Positions 6,670 to 16,275 are shown, numbered from the stretch's first letter. The stretch: 64,000 nt of DNA from Ga0077536 sp943370145 (GCA_943370145.1 CALRPY020000003.1:70184-134183); one strand, 5' to 3'. Made by a program: numbers and translations. The notes: generated by a model not told the origin, from the sequence alone.

Positions 6670-8628
6670 TCAGACGATCTCGAACACTGAACCGAGGTTT
6701 GCCTTCAGGTCATCGAGGTCGAAGTTCGTCGAGAACACGTTCTCGATGGTGATGCTCCACGAGCGGTCGCCGGTCGTGCCTGCACCACCCGTCTCGCCGA
6801 TGATCAGATCGCTGTCGTATTGGCTGAACAGACTGCCCCAGGCCTCGTCGACGAACTGCATGTCCTGCGTCGGCACGTCCAGAAGCGGATTGAGGCGCGG
6901 CAGCAGTGACTTGGTGAACTCCGTCTTGTCGTCCATCGACCCCGAGATGACGAAGCGGATCTTGTCGCCGTCGGCGACGTTGAAGTCCGTAATCGAGTCG
7001 TGGCCGGACTGAGCGCCCTTGCGCCCCAGGTCGAACCACACCTCGCCCTTGTCCCAGTCGATCTTGAGGTCGCCGCGGAAGACGAAGAGGTCCTTGCCGG
7101 CGCCGCCGGTGAGGATTTCGCTGCCCGCGCCGCCATCGAGGATGTCGTTGCCCGCACCGCCCTTCAGCACGTCATTGCCGGCTTCGCCGTAGAGGGTGTC
7201 GTTGTCCGCGCCACCGTCGATGTCATCGCCGTCGAGACCGCCCCAGACGACGTCGGCGCCGGCGCCCGCCCTCACGAAATCCGCGCCCGCTTCGCCCCAG
7301 ATGGCATCATTGCCGTCACCGCCGACGATTTCGTCGAGGCCGGCGCCGCCGAGCAGGTAGTCGTTGCCGGTGCCGCCATCGATACTGTCGTTGCCGTCGC
7401 CGCCGTAAAGCCAGTCGCCACCGCCGTTGCCGACGAGGTTGTCGTTGCCGGCCTCGCCGTAGAGACGATCGCCCGCGTTGCCACCGATGAGGTTATCGTT
7501 GCCGCCGCCGCCGTAGTAGACGATCTGCACGCTGGCACCGCCACTGCCACCACCGCTACCCGCGCCACCGTTGTCGTCGACGCCGTCGCCGCCGTAAACG
7601 AGCTTCCAGGTCGGTTTCAGCAGCATGCTCGAGCTGAGCTCGGACACGCCTAGGCCGGCAAGGGTGATGCTCGCCTTGTTCGCCGCGTTCGAAGTCTGGA
7701 AGAACTCGAGCAGCGCGCCGTCCGCGGACTGGGAAAGAGAGATCGAGACATCGGCGCCTGCGGCCTGCCAGGTGCCGGGCTGCTTCGCGTCGATGAAGTC
7801 GTAGAAGGACTGCTGCTCGTCATAGAAGCGAGCAGTCAGGCTGCGGATGTCGACCAGATCGAGCCCCTTCTCGAGATCCATCACCGTATCGTTGCCCTGG
7901 GCGCTGAGTACCCCGGTCAGGGCGCGCGCCTCGCTGAACCACCACTGGAAGACGTCGCGCTGCCCGTCCTTCGTCGAGCCGGCGATGACCGTGACGTCGC
8001 CAGCCTGCGCATAGGTGACGCTGCCGCCGAAGAGGAGGTCATTTCCCGCCCCGCCGATCAGCGTGTCGGCGCCCGAGCCGCCGACCAGCACGTCGTTGCC
8101 CGCGCCGCCATCAAGCCAGTCGTGGTCGGCTTCGCCGTCGAGCAAGTCGTCACCCGCCTCGCCGCGCAGCGCGTCGTTACCACTGCCGCCGAACAGGGCG
8201 TCGTCGCCGGCGCCACCCCACATTTGGTCGTGACCGGCACCACCGATGACTTCGTCGAGACCTGCGCCGCCGAAGAGGTAGTCATTGCCAGTGCCACCGT
8301 CGAGACGGTCGTTGTCGGCGCCGCCGTCGAGCCAGTCGTTGCCATCATCGCCGTGCAATTCGTCATTGCCGGTGCCTCCGAGCAGGGTGTCGTTGCCATT
8401 GCCGCCGTGCACCTCGTCATCGCCGGCGCCCGCGTCGACCCAATCGTTGCCGTCGCCCGCGTTGACGGTGTCGTTGCCGCCGCCGGCGAAGATCCGATCG
8501 TGGCCGCTGCCTGTGCTGATGACATCCGCGGCGTCGGTGCCGAGCACGGCGGTGTTTTGCGTCGAGCCGGTAGCGGTGGTCGCGCCGGTTTGAAGGTTGG
8601 TGACGTTGAACTTGAGTCTGATGGCCAT
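6670..8628 (-). CDS. RTX-type calcium-binding repeat protein (type I secretion substrate)
   Basis: 652 aa, acidic and glycine-rich. Two blocks of nonapeptide repeats of GGxGxDxLx type (about residues 30-200 and 375-512) would fold into calcium-filled parallel beta-rolls outside the cell. A non-repeat segment lies between them (about 200-370). The C-terminal 140 residues lack repeats and end in a hydrophobic LGSVFEIV tail after DLDDLKAN, as expected for an uncleaved type I secretion signal. There is no N-terminal signal peptide. AGAGGA lies about 9 bases upstream of the ATG. The neighbouring ABC/HlyD pair is the likely exporter. No protease or lipase motif was recognised, so it may be adhesive or surface-layer-like. 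Confidence 0.85.
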   Translation of the reverse strand: MAIRLKFNVTNLQTGATTATGSTQNTAVLGTDAADVISTGSGHDRIFAGGGNDTVNAGDGNDWVDAGAGDDEVHGGNGNDTLLGGTGNDELHGDDGNDWLDGGADNDRLDGGTGNDYLFGGAGLDEVIGGAGHDQMWGGAGDDALFGGSGNDALRGEAGDDLLDGEADHDWLDGGAGNDVLVGGSGADTLIGGAGNDLLFGGSVTYAQAGDVTVIAGSTKDGQRDVFQWWFSEARALTGVLSAQGNDTVMDLEKGLDLVDIRSLTARFYDEQQSFYDFIDAKQPGTWQAAGADVSISLSQSADGALLEFFQTSNAANKASITLAGLGVSELSSSMLLKPTWKLVYGGDGVDDNGGAGSGGGSGGASVQIVYYGGGGNDNLIGGNAGDRLYGEAGNDNLVGNGGGDWLYGGDGNDSIDGGTGNDYLLGGAGLDEIVGGDGNDAIWGEAGADFVRAGAGADVVWGGLDGDDIDGGADNDTLYGEAGNDVLKGGAGNDILDGGAGSEILTGGAGKDLFVFRGDLKIDWDKGEVWFDLGRKGAQSGHDSITDFNVADGDKIRFVISGSMDDKTEFTKSLLPRLNPLLDVPTQDMQFVDEAWGSLFSQYDSDLIIGETGGAGTTGDRSWSITIENVFSTNFDLDDLKANLGSVFEIV

Positions 8629-8776
8629 GGGGTGAGTCCTCTTTTGTTGTGGTTGGTGGCCGGAAAATGCGACTCGGCTCGCAGATTCGGTAACTGCCTG
8701 GGCGGCATGTTCCGGCCAAGGTGCTCACAACCCCAGAGCGAAATTGTTAAAAAAAGAAAATCCTGATACTTAACTT

Positions 8777-8788
8777 ACTGTTTTTATT
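8777..8788 (-). promoter_or_regulatory. Shared upstream element, copy 1
   Basis: ACTGTTTTTATT (plus strand; AATAAAAACAGT on the coding strand) lies about 150 bases upstream of the first RTX start, inside an A/T-rich stretch. An identical 12-mer lies upstream of the second RTX gene. Confidence 0.4.
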
Positions 8789-9148
8789 AATTTCTCATGC
8801 GACGCGCGCCTGATTCCCGGCAGCAGCGGGAGTACTTTCCGAGCAACTTCAGGAGCCAAGTGTGACGGAGCGTCCGGCACCCGAACGCGCGGCCTACGGG
8901 TCACAGACGGGGAATGCCTCATGGCTGTGTGGAGGGGGTGCCGCGCGTCGCAGAGCGTGCGCGAGATCAGTCCCGGACTGGCGGCAGAAAGTCGAAAGGG
9001 GAGCCGCTGGAATGGCCAGCGGGGGGCGCCGGCCAGCACCAGGGTCGTCTACCAGCGCGCCGAAGCGTCGCCCGACGGCGACTCGCGCGCGATTGGCCTC
9101 CGGTGAAAGGCGGCGGGCTCGCGGGCGCCCGGACGGCGAGGGCGTCCG

Positions 9149-9169
9149 CCGCCTGCCGCCTGCCGCCTG
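9149..9169. repeat. Short tandem repeat, 3 x CCGCCTG
   Basis: Three exact head-to-tail heptamers lie downstream of the HlyD-type gene. They are non-coding as far as can be seen, with no known function. Confidence 0.5.
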
Positions 9170-9223
9170 CCGCGGGCTTGGCGCAGGCGCGACGGTCGAC
9201 GCGACGTCGGGAGGATCAGTAGC

Positions 9224-10528
9224 TCACGGCTCGCGCAGCGCGCGCCGCAGGCCATGGGTCAGCGGCCCGAACAGGTAATCGAGCGCGGTGCGCTCCCCGA
9301 GCTGGACATACACGTCGACCGGCATCCCTGCCTTGACCGGCACGGGCAGCTTGGCGAGTTCGCCGCGCGCGATGTTGGCGCGGATCACGAAGTGCGGCTC
9401 GCCGCTGCGGTTATCCTCCACGCGGTCGGCGGAGACGTAGTCGAGGGTGCCCGCGAGCGGTTCTATGTCGCGCGCCGGCAGGCCGCTGAAGTGGACATCC
9501 ACGGGCAAGCCCTCCCGCAGGTCGTCTGCGTGGCGTACGTCGGCCATCGCCTCCACCACGAGCGCGTCCTCCGCAGGCAGGATGTCCATAACCGGTTGCC
9601 CGGGCGCGACCACGCCGCCGATGGTGAACACCTTCAGGTCGACCACGGTCCCCGCGATCGGCGCGCGGATCTGCAGGCGGGAGACCACTTCCTGGGCCGC
9701 GAGCGTGCGACCGAGGAGATCGTCGATCTCCGCTTCCACCCCGGCGAGTTCCACGGCCGCCCGCTGCCGACGCTCGGCGGTTGCGTTCTGGCGCCGCAGC
9801 TCGAGTTCGAAGCGCCGCTGCCGCGCGGCGTGCGCTTCGGCGGTGTGTTCGCTGATCGCGGCGCGGTAATTCTCGAGGCCACGCTCGAGCGCGAGCAACT
9901 GCGGCTTGTTCACATAACCCTTCTGGACCAGGTTGCGATTCGCCTCGAGTTCCTCTTCCATCAGGCGGGACGCGCGCTGCTCGGCCTCGATCTGCCGCTC
10001 GAGGGCGAGGATCTGCGAGTCGATCTGTTCAATCTGCGCGGCGAGGAGGCGTCGCTGGTTGTCGAGCAGTGAGCGACCGGAATCGAAGGCGCGGCGCTCC
10101 GAGTCCAGCAAGGACCGCACTTCGGGATCGTCTGCACGCGCGGACAGCGCCGCCGGGATCTCGATGCTTGCGGCGTCGTCGCGCTCGGCGCGCAGGCGCG
10201 CCGCCCGCGCCTCGCGCGCTTCGAGCTGGCCGCCGTAAACGGTCGCGGCGGCCGTGATCTCCGTGCTGGCCAGTTCGAGCAGCACCTGGCCAGCCTCGAC
10301 CCGATCGCCATCGCGCACGAGGATGCGGCGCACGATCCCACCCTCGAGATGCTGGACCGACTTGCGGTTGCTGTCGGACTTCACGAAACCGGGTGCGATG
10401 ACGGCGGCCGACAGCGGCGCGAGCATCGCCCACAGCGCGAAGCTCAAGAGGGTCACGGTGATGACGACCAGCCCGCCGCGGATCGGCCAGCGGAGTTCGG
10501 CATGGTCTGTGGCTGTCAGTTCAGTCAT
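9224..10528 (-). CDS. HlyD-family type I secretion membrane fusion protein
   Basis: This is the periplasmic adaptor linking the inner-membrane ABC exporter to an outer-membrane channel. Chosen start MTELTATDHAELRW (434 aa). One transmembrane segment (GGLVVITVTLLSFALWAM) is followed by the adaptor motif KSVQHLEGGIVRRILVRDGDRVEAGQVL, a long alpha-hairpin coiled coil (about residues 90-280) and the beta-barrel part with APIAGTVVDLKVFTIGGVV and MDILPAEDALVVEA. It overlaps the upstream ABC gene by 8 bases, so the two are translationally linked. It resembles PrtE/HlyD adaptors of RTX exporters. No TolC-like partner is present in the window. Confidence 0.92.
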   Translation of the reverse strand: MTELTATDHAELRWPIRGGLVVITVTLLSFALWAMLAPLSAAVIAPGFVKSDSNRKSVQHLEGGIVRRILVRDGDRVEAGQVLLELASTEITAAATVYGGQLEAREARAARLRAERDDAASIEIPAALSARADDPEVRSLLDSERRAFDSGRSLLDNQRRLLAAQIEQIDSQILALERQIEAEQRASRLMEEELEANRNLVQKGYVNKPQLLALERGLENYRAAISEHTAEAHAARQRRFELELRRQNATAERRQRAAVELAGVEAEIDDLLGRTLAAQEVVSRLQIRAPIAGTVVDLKVFTIGGVVAPGQPVMDILPAEDALVVEAMADVRHADDLREGLPVDVHFSGLPARDIEPLAGTLDYVSADRVEDNRSGEPHFVIRANIARGELAKLPVPVKAGMPVDVYVQLGERTALDYLFGPLTHGLRRALREP

Positions 10529-12224
10529 GCGCCTGCTCCGCTCGCCCCGGGGCGCTGCCGACCACGCGCACCGGCGGCCGCGCACCCAGCCTGTTGAGCA
10601 CTTCGTTGGCGGGACCGATGGCCTCGACGCCGCCGTTGCCGAGCACCAACAGCCGGTCGCACACGCTCATCAGGCTCGGCTTGTGGCCGGCGATGATCAC
10701 GGTGACGCCCGCCGAGCGCATTGCGCGCAGCGCGGCCAGCAGCGCCTGCTCGCCCTCGCCGTCGAGGCTGGCGTTCGGTTCGTCCAGCACGACGAAGCGC
10801 GGCTGCCCGAAGAGGGCGCGGGCGAGCGCGATGCGCTGCCGCTGCCCGGGCGGCAGTCGCTCGCCACCCTCTCCCACTTCAGTGTCGTAGGCCTCCGGCA
10901 GCGCCAGCACCATTTCATGGCAGAAGGCCCGCCTGGCCGCGGTGACGACGGCGGCATCGACGTCCGACGCGAGCCGCGCGATGTTGTCGGAAACCGTGCC
11001 GGGCAGGAGCTGGACGCCTTGCGGCAGGTAGCCGCAGTGAAGCGCGCGCTGGGCGGGCGACCACGCCGCGAGCTCGGCGCCGTCGAGGCGTATCGCGCCG
11101 GACCTCGGCGGCAGCACGCCCGCCAACGCGCGCAGCAGCGTGCTCTTTCCGGCGCCGCTGGGCCCCACGATGCCGAGACACTCACCGGGCTGGACACTGA
11201 AAGTGACCCCGGAAAGCACGGGTCGGCCGCGGGCCGGGCCGAGTTCGAGGTCCTGGACTTCCAGCGCCCCGCGCGGCGAAGGGAGTTCAGTCGCCTCCCG
11301 TACGGGCGGGATTCCCCGCAGCGCGTGTATGACCCTCTGCAGGGCGATACGCGCCTCGACGAAACCGCGCCAGGTGCCAACCGCAAGGTCGACCGGGGCC
11401 AGCGCCCGGCCGAGCAGGATGGTCGCCGCGATCATGATGCCGGGCGTCGCGTGTTCCACGATGACCAGCCAGGCACCGAGTCCGAGCATGGCGGTCTGCA
11501 AGGCCTGCCGGGCGTACTTCGACGCCCCGCTCAGCAGCCCGCTGGTCCACCCGGCCCGCGACTGGGCGCGGGATGCGCGGTCGGACAGTCGCCGCCAGCG
11601 CTGGACCGCGCGCGTGGACATGTCCATCGCCAACACGGCGTCGCCGGCGCGGGCGACCGCCTCGAGGTAGTGAGTCGCGCGCCCCTGTGCACCGTTCGCT
11701 TCCTCGAGCGCCGCACGCGTGCCGCGCTCATTCGCCCACGCGATGCCGAGCAGGAGCGCGGCGCCCGCGATCCCGAGCAGGCCCAGCGACCAGTGCATCA
11801 CGAAAATAATCGCCATGAAGAGCGGCAGCCACGGCGCATCGAAGAGCACCTGCAGCCCGGGCCCGGAAACGAACTGGGTCAGCGTCGAAAGGTCGCGAGT
11901 GCTCGCAGGCGAACCACCGGGTGCGCCGCGCGCCGCGTGAAGCAGCAGCGCATTCGCCAAGGGCTCGCCGAGGTCGCGCTCGAGGCGCCGCGCCAGCGCC
12001 GCGAGCAGGCGCCCGCGCAGCGTGTCGAGGGCGGCCATCGCGAGCAGCATGAAGAGCGTGATCACCGCGAGCACGAGGAGCGTCGGCACGCTGCGGCTTG
12101 GCAGGACCCGGTCGTAGATCTGGAGCATGAACAGCGGTGACGCGAGGACGAACACGTTCGATGCGAAACTGAAGAGCGCCGCGTAGAGGAGCTCGGTGCG
12201 GTAGCGGGCAATTAGAGCATTCAC
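10521..12224 (-). CDS. Type I secretion ABC transporter (PrtD/HlyB-like permease-ATPase)
   Basis: The 567-aa half-transporter has an N-terminal membrane domain with paired hydrophobic segments (for example LYAALFSFASNVFVLASPLFMLQIYDRVLPSRS, and VITLFMLLAMAALD) and a C-terminal ATPase. Walker A is GIVGPSGAGKSTLLRALAG. The signature is LPPGQRQRIALARAL in place of the usual LSGGQ, and Walker B is FVVLDEPNASLD. An N-terminal C39 peptidase domain is absent, as in PrtD-type exporters of proteins with uncleaved C-terminal signals. It sits between two RTX genes and directly before the HlyD-type gene. Confidence 0.92.
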   Translation of the reverse strand: MNALIARYRTELLYAALFSFASNVFVLASPLFMLQIYDRVLPSRSVPTLLVLAVITLFMLLAMAALDTLRGRLLAALARRLERDLGEPLANALLLHAARGAPGGSPASTRDLSTLTQFVSGPGLQVLFDAPWLPLFMAIIFVMHWSLGLLGIAGAALLLGIAWANERGTRAALEEANGAQGRATHYLEAVARAGDAVLAMDMSTRAVQRWRRLSDRASRAQSRAGWTSGLLSGASKYARQALQTAMLGLGAWLVIVEHATPGIMIAATILLGRALAPVDLAVGTWRGFVEARIALQRVIHALRGIPPVREATELPSPRGALEVQDLELGPARGRPVLSGVTFSVQPGECLGIVGPSGAGKSTLLRALAGVLPPRSGAIRLDGAELAAWSPAQRALHCGYLPQGVQLLPGTVSDNIARLASDVDAAVVTAARRAFCHEMVLALPEAYDTEVGEGGERLPPGQRQRIALARALFGQPRFVVLDEPNASLDGEGEQALLAALRAMRSAGVTVIIAGHKPSLMSVCDRLLVLGNGGVEAIGPANEVLNRLGARPPVRVVGSAPGRAEQAHD

Positions 12225-12427
12225 AGGACGACATCCCGGCGGGCCGGTCGCGGCGACCGGGCCGCGAACGGCGGTTTATCGAGGCATGCGTGACGCGTCC
12301 GCATGGGCGGTCTCGCTTCGGGTGTACACGATGTCGGCTCGGGCACGTCCGATCTTGAGATTGGCGGGCGGCGCGTGGCACCGCCCGCGGGTATTCACGT
12401 AAAGCGGCGGGCCGCACCGCGTGGCCG

Positions 12428-12457
12428 GCCGCGGCCCGGCAAGCGCCGGGCCGCGGT
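12428..12457 (-). terminator. Hairpin downstream of the second RTX gene
   Basis: A perfect 12-bp stem CCGCGGCCCGGC/GCCGGGCCGCGG with an AAGC loop starts about 27 bases beyond the RTX stop on the minus strand. There is no U-tract. It probably separates the RTX gene from the ABC-HlyD operon that follows. Confidence 0.6.
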
Positions 12458-12483
12458 GGCTGCGGAGGCCGACCCGCGTGACC

Positions 12484-15400
12484 TCAGGCGAAGAGGTTGC
12501 CGACACCGCCCGCGGCAGTCAGATCAGCCGAGTCGAATCCGACCAGCGTGATGCTGTTGCCGCTGAAGCTGAGCTGCAGGTCGCCGCTGCCGAGGAACGA
12601 GGAGCCGACCGAGGCCTTGTTCCAGCCCTCGGCCGCCAAGCGGTCGCCCGCGGCGAAGTCGAAGTCGGTGACCGTGTCCTGGCCCCAGTTCGACGCCCCG
12701 ATCCGGAACAGGAAGTAGTCGGCGCCCGCGTTGCCGGTGAGGACATCGGCGCCGCTACCACCACTCAGCATGTCGTTGCCGGCGCCACCATACAGGGTGT
12801 CGTCACCGGCGCCGCCGTCGAGCAGGTCGTGGAAGGTCCGGCTTCCGTAGCCGTTGAGCGTCCAGCCGGAATCGGCCGAATTCGTGCCCTCGCCCGCGCT
12901 GTCGTTGCCACCGTACAGCGTGTCGTTTCCTGCGCCACCCGACAGCCAGTCGCCGTCGTTGCCGCCGACCAGGATGTCGTTGCCCGCGCCGCTCCACAGC
13001 GCGTCGCGGCCCTCCTCGCCATAGAGCGCCACGCTTTCGCCGGCAGCGGGAGGCGAACCGGGGAACGTGACGAGGGGATCCGTGAGGTCCACGATGTCGT
13101 CGCCCGCGCCCATGCGGAACTCTTCGACTCCGTTGACCAGCGGACCGGTGCGCTGCGCGGAGTCGTCGAGCGCGTAGCGGAACACGACGTCGTGCCCGCC
13201 AGTGCCGAGCAGGGTATCGGTGCCATTGCCACCGACGAATGAGTCGAGGCTGCCGAGGTACTTGCTGCCCGCCTTGTTCAGGTGGATGCCGGCGCCGGCA
13301 GTGAAGTCGCCGTCCTTGTTGACCGCGTAGGTGTCGTATTCGAAGACATTGCTGCCTTGACCGATCTTGCCGAAGCTGCGCTCGCCTTCGAACAGCAGGA
13401 TGTCGTCGCCGTTGCCGCCATTCAGGATGTCGTTGCCGGTGCCGCCGCCAAGCACGTCGATGCCGTCACCGCCGTTCAGGATGTCGTTGCCGGCCTCACC
13501 GAACAGCACGTCGTCGTCGGCGCCGCCGTTCAGCGTGTCGACGCCGTCACCGCCGAACAGGACATCGTCGTCGCCATCGCCGTTCAGCGTGTCGTTGCCC
13601 GCCCCACCCTGCAGGGTGTCGTCGCCGGTACCGCCGTTCAGCACGTCGTTGTCGTTTCCACCGTCGAGGATGTCGTTGCCGGCGTCGCCGTTCAGCGTAT
13701 CCGCGCCGACCTGGCCGATCAGCACGTCGTCGTCGCCGCCACCGTTCAGCGTGTCGTTGCCGTGGCCGCCCACCAACTGGTCCTTGCCGGCGTCGCCGTT
13801 CAGCGTGTCGTTGCCGTGTCCGCCCGCGAGCACGTCAGCCCCTTCGCCGCCGTTGAGGGTATCGTCGCCGGCGTCACCGTTGAGCGCATCGTCACCGTCG
13901 CCACCGTTCAAGGTGTCGTTGCCGGCGTCACCCCAGACGCTGTCGTTGCCCGCGCCGGCGGACACCACGTCGGCGCCGTTGCCGCCCCAGATGCGGTCGT
14001 TGCCGTCGCCGGAGACGACGGTGTCGTCGCCTTCGCCCGCCGTGATGGTGATTGCCTGCGTGACGCCCGTAAGGTTGAGGTTGTCATTGCCGCCGAGCAG
14101 GTCGATCTGCTCCACGCGCACGATCGAGGCTGCCCCGAGCGTCAGCACGTCCGCCGCGTCGGTGGCGATGACCCTGTCCCAACCGTTGCCGCCGTCGAAC
14201 ACGTCGGCTGTCTCGGAGATGTACATCAGGTCGTTGCCGTCGCCGCCGTTCGTCACGTCGGCGCCCAGGCCGCCGTCGAGGATGTCGTTGCCGGCGTCAC
14301 CGTTCAGGGTGTCGTTGCCGGCCTGGCCATAGAGCCGGTCGACACCGTTGCCGCCGCTGATGACATCGTTCAGACCACGACCGTAGACGCGGTCGTCACC
14401 GTCACCCGCCCTGAACTCGCTGCCCACGACGAAGCCGGCCTCGGCCGCCTCTGCTTCGTTCGAGGCGAGGAACACGCTGTCGCTGCCGGCGAGGCCGTCG
14501 TACTGCGTGCCGGCGGCATAGGTGCCCGCCTTGACGACGTCGAAATCGACCCAGTCGACCTGCTGCGTGAACAGCGGCATGCCGGCGCCGCCGTTACCGC
14601 CACCTGCGATGGGCGTGCCGACATAGTCGACGAAGAACTGCACGGCCTCGAAACCACCGGCCTTCAGCGCCATCTGGCTGAGGTCGTAAAGGGCGAGGTT
14701 GCTGTCGTTGTAGAGCGACAGGTTGTTCGCGTAGTCCAGGATCTGCGTGCGGATGTCGTTGTTCTGGAAGTCTTCGCTCGACAGGTAGATGCGCAGGGTA
14801 TCCGAGCCGTCGCCTCCCCTCGCGACGTCGAAGTTGCCGGCGTTGAAGTTGGCGAGTCCGTTCTTGAGTTCCTCGCCATTGATCGGCGTGTTCGCCGCGA
14901 ATTCGGCGGCGCTCATGTGGATGTGCGCGACGAGGTCGTTGCCTTCACCCGCGTCGACGTCGTCGAAACCGGCGCCACCGGTGATCTGGTCGTTGCCGGT
15001 GCCGCCCACCACCGTGTCGTTGCCGGCACCGCCGTTCAGCGTGTCATTGCCGTCGCCGCCGCTGATGGCGTCGTTGCCGTTGCCGCCGAACACGGTGTCG
15101 TTGCCCGCGCCGGCGGTGAGAATGTCGTTGCCGTCACCGCCGTCGACGTAGTCGTCCCCGTCTCCCGCGTTGACGAGGTCGTTGCCGGCGCCGCCAAACG
15201 CGGAGTCGTTGCCGTCGCCGGCGCTCAGGAGGTCATCGTCGGCGCCGCCGTCGAGGCGGTCGTTGCCCGCGCCGCCCGTCAGCGTGTCGGCGCCCGCGCC
15301 GCCGACCAGCACGTCGTTGCCGTCACCGCCGTCGAGGCTGTCGCTGCCGGTGCCGCCGTCCAGATAGTCGTTGCCGCTGCCACCGATCAGCGTGTCGTCA

Positions 15401-16275
15401 CCGTCCTGGCCGAACAGCGAATCGTTTTCGGTACCGCCGTCGAGCAGGTCATTGCCCGCGCCGCCGACCAGCGTGTCGTTGCCAGCCTGGCCGAACAGCC
15501 GGTCGTTGCCCGCGCCGCCGTCGAGGTAATCGTTGCCTGCGCCGCTGAATATCGAGTCGTTGCCCCACTGGCCGTACATCCAGTCGGAGCCCTTTGCACC
15601 GATCATGACGTCGTTGCCGGCGCCACCATATGCCCAGTTGCGCTCGGTCACGGTGCTGTCGTCGCGCAGGTATTCGAGCGCAAGATCCGCGTCCTGCTCC
15701 GTGACGCCGTCGGCCGCCAGCGCGAGCAGCGCGTTCACGTCGAAGGCCACGTCGGCGTTGAGCACGCCGCCGCTCATGATGTCCCCCTTCAGGGAATGGC
15801 CGGTGAACATGAGGTCGTCATCGGCGCCGCCGTCGAGGGTGTCGTTGCCCTCGCCACCGAGCAGGATGTCCGTACCGTTGCCGCCGCCCAGGTAATCGTT
15901 GCCTTTACCGCCGTTCAGAAGGTCCATGCCCTCGCCGCCGAAGAGCGTGTCGTTACCCGCGCCGCCATCGAGGATGTCGGAACCGACGCCCCCATTGAGG
16001 ACGTCGTCGCCGTTGCCGCCGAACAGCCAGTCGCTGCCTTCGCCACCGTTGAGGACGTCGTTGCCGTCACCGCCGTCGACGATGTCATCGCCGGCGCCGG
16101 CGTTGACGATGTCGCGACCGCTACCGCCGACGATGACGTCGTTGCCGGCGCTGCCGTTGCTGATGGTGGTCTGGATTGCGGCGGCGACAATCTTCGCAGC
16201 GCCCGTTGCGTTGGAGGTCGCGAGCTGGCTCGCCGCCGCAACCCTGTTATTGCCACCTACTAATTCTTGCGCCAT
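12484..16275 (-). CDS. Large RTX-type calcium-binding repeat protein (type I secretion substrate)
   Basis: 1263 aa with many GGxGxDxLx nonapeptides in several blocks (about residues 40-160, 215-445, 625-960 and 1090-1185). Three non-repeat inserts interrupt them: about 160-215, a 180-residue island at about 445-625 (from VAHIHMSAAEF to GTQYDGLAG), and about 960-1090. The C-terminus has DTVTDFDFAAGDRL and ends GVGNLFA, typical of C-terminal type I signals. No signal peptide. The second RTX protein shares the repeat design but has different inserts. A surface adhesin, S-layer-like or biofilm matrix role is possible; no enzymatic motif was recognised in the inserts. Confidence 0.85.
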   Translation of the reverse strand: MAQELVGGNNRVAAASQLATSNATGAAKIVAAAIQTTISNGSAGNDVIVGGSGRDIVNAGAGDDIVDGGDGNDVLNGGEGSDWLFGGNGDDVLNGGVGSDILDGGAGNDTLFGGEGMDLLNGGKGNDYLGGGNGTDILLGGEGNDTLDGGADDDLMFTGHSLKGDIMSGGVLNADVAFDVNALLALAADGVTEQDADLALEYLRDDSTVTERNWAYGGAGNDVMIGAKGSDWMYGQWGNDSIFSGAGNDYLDGGAGNDRLFGQAGNDTLVGGAGNDLLDGGTENDSLFGQDGDDTLIGGSGNDYLDGGTGSDSLDGGDGNDVLVGGAGADTLTGGAGNDRLDGGADDDLLSAGDGNDSAFGGAGNDLVNAGDGDDYVDGGDGNDILTAGAGNDTVFGGNGNDAISGGDGNDTLNGGAGNDTVVGGTGNDQITGGAGFDDVDAGEGNDLVAHIHMSAAEFAANTPINGEELKNGLANFNAGNFDVARGGDGSDTLRIYLSSEDFQNNDIRTQILDYANNLSLYNDSNLALYDLSQMALKAGGFEAVQFFVDYVGTPIAGGGNGGAGMPLFTQQVDWVDFDVVKAGTYAAGTQYDGLAGSDSVFLASNEAEAAEAGFVVGSEFRAGDGDDRVYGRGLNDVISGGNGVDRLYGQAGNDTLNGDAGNDILDGGLGADVTNGGDGNDLMYISETADVFDGGNGWDRVIATDAADVLTLGAASIVRVEQIDLLGGNDNLNLTGVTQAITITAGEGDDTVVSGDGNDRIWGGNGADVVSAGAGNDSVWGDAGNDTLNGGDGDDALNGDAGDDTLNGGEGADVLAGGHGNDTLNGDAGKDQLVGGHGNDTLNGGGDDDVLIGQVGADTLNGDAGNDILDGGNDNDVLNGGTGDDTLQGGAGNDTLNGDGDDDVLFGGDGVDTLNGGADDDVLFGEAGNDILNGGDGIDVLGGGTGNDILNGGNGDDILLFEGERSFGKIGQGSNVFEYDTYAVNKDGDFTAGAGIHLNKAGSKYLGSLDSFVGGNGTDTLLGTGGHDVVFRYALDDSAQRTGPLVNGVEEFRMGAGDDIVDLTDPLVTFPGSPPAAGESVALYGEEGRDALWSGAGNDILVGGNDGDWLSGGAGNDTLYGGNDSAGEGTNSADSGWTLNGYGSRTFHDLLDGGAGDDTLYGGAGNDMLSGGSGADVLTGNAGADYFLFRIGASNWGQDTVTDFDFAAGDRLAAEGWNKASVGSSFLGSGDLQLSFSGNSITLVGFDSADLTAAGGVGNLFA

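Larger units (their letters stand above)
8629..9223. other. Intergenic region upstream of the first RTX gene
   Basis: About 595 bases with no convincing gene; the open frames here have shadow-like arginine- and proline-rich translations. Bases 8745-8800 are strikingly A/T-rich and probably contain the RTX promoter on the minus strand, including the element ACTGTTTTTATT that recurs upstream of the second RTX gene. Nearer the HlyD end are three tandem CCGCCTG units (9149-9169). Confidence 0.6.

Noticed and set aside
8862..9278. Small plus-strand open frames in the gap before hlyD
   Set aside because: Arginine/proline/alanine-rich composition, no ribosome site, overlapping alternatives in all frames; they look like chance frames.
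10254..12140. 628-codon plus-strand open frame
   Set aside because: It lies wholly opposite the ABC exporter and HlyD genes, which have clear motifs; its arginine/glutamine-rich translation is typical of antisense GC-rich DNA.
12700..16150. Regular repeats that might suggest a CRISPR or satellite array
   Set aside because: The period follows nonapeptide coding repeats with codon-level variation; there are no identical repeats with unique spacers.
13282..16263. 993-codon open frame on the plus strand opposite the large RTX gene
   Set aside because: The RTX repeats have a 27-base period and high GC, which keeps several frames open; the plus-strand translation is a valine/alanine-rich mirror of the repeats with no known fold or start site.
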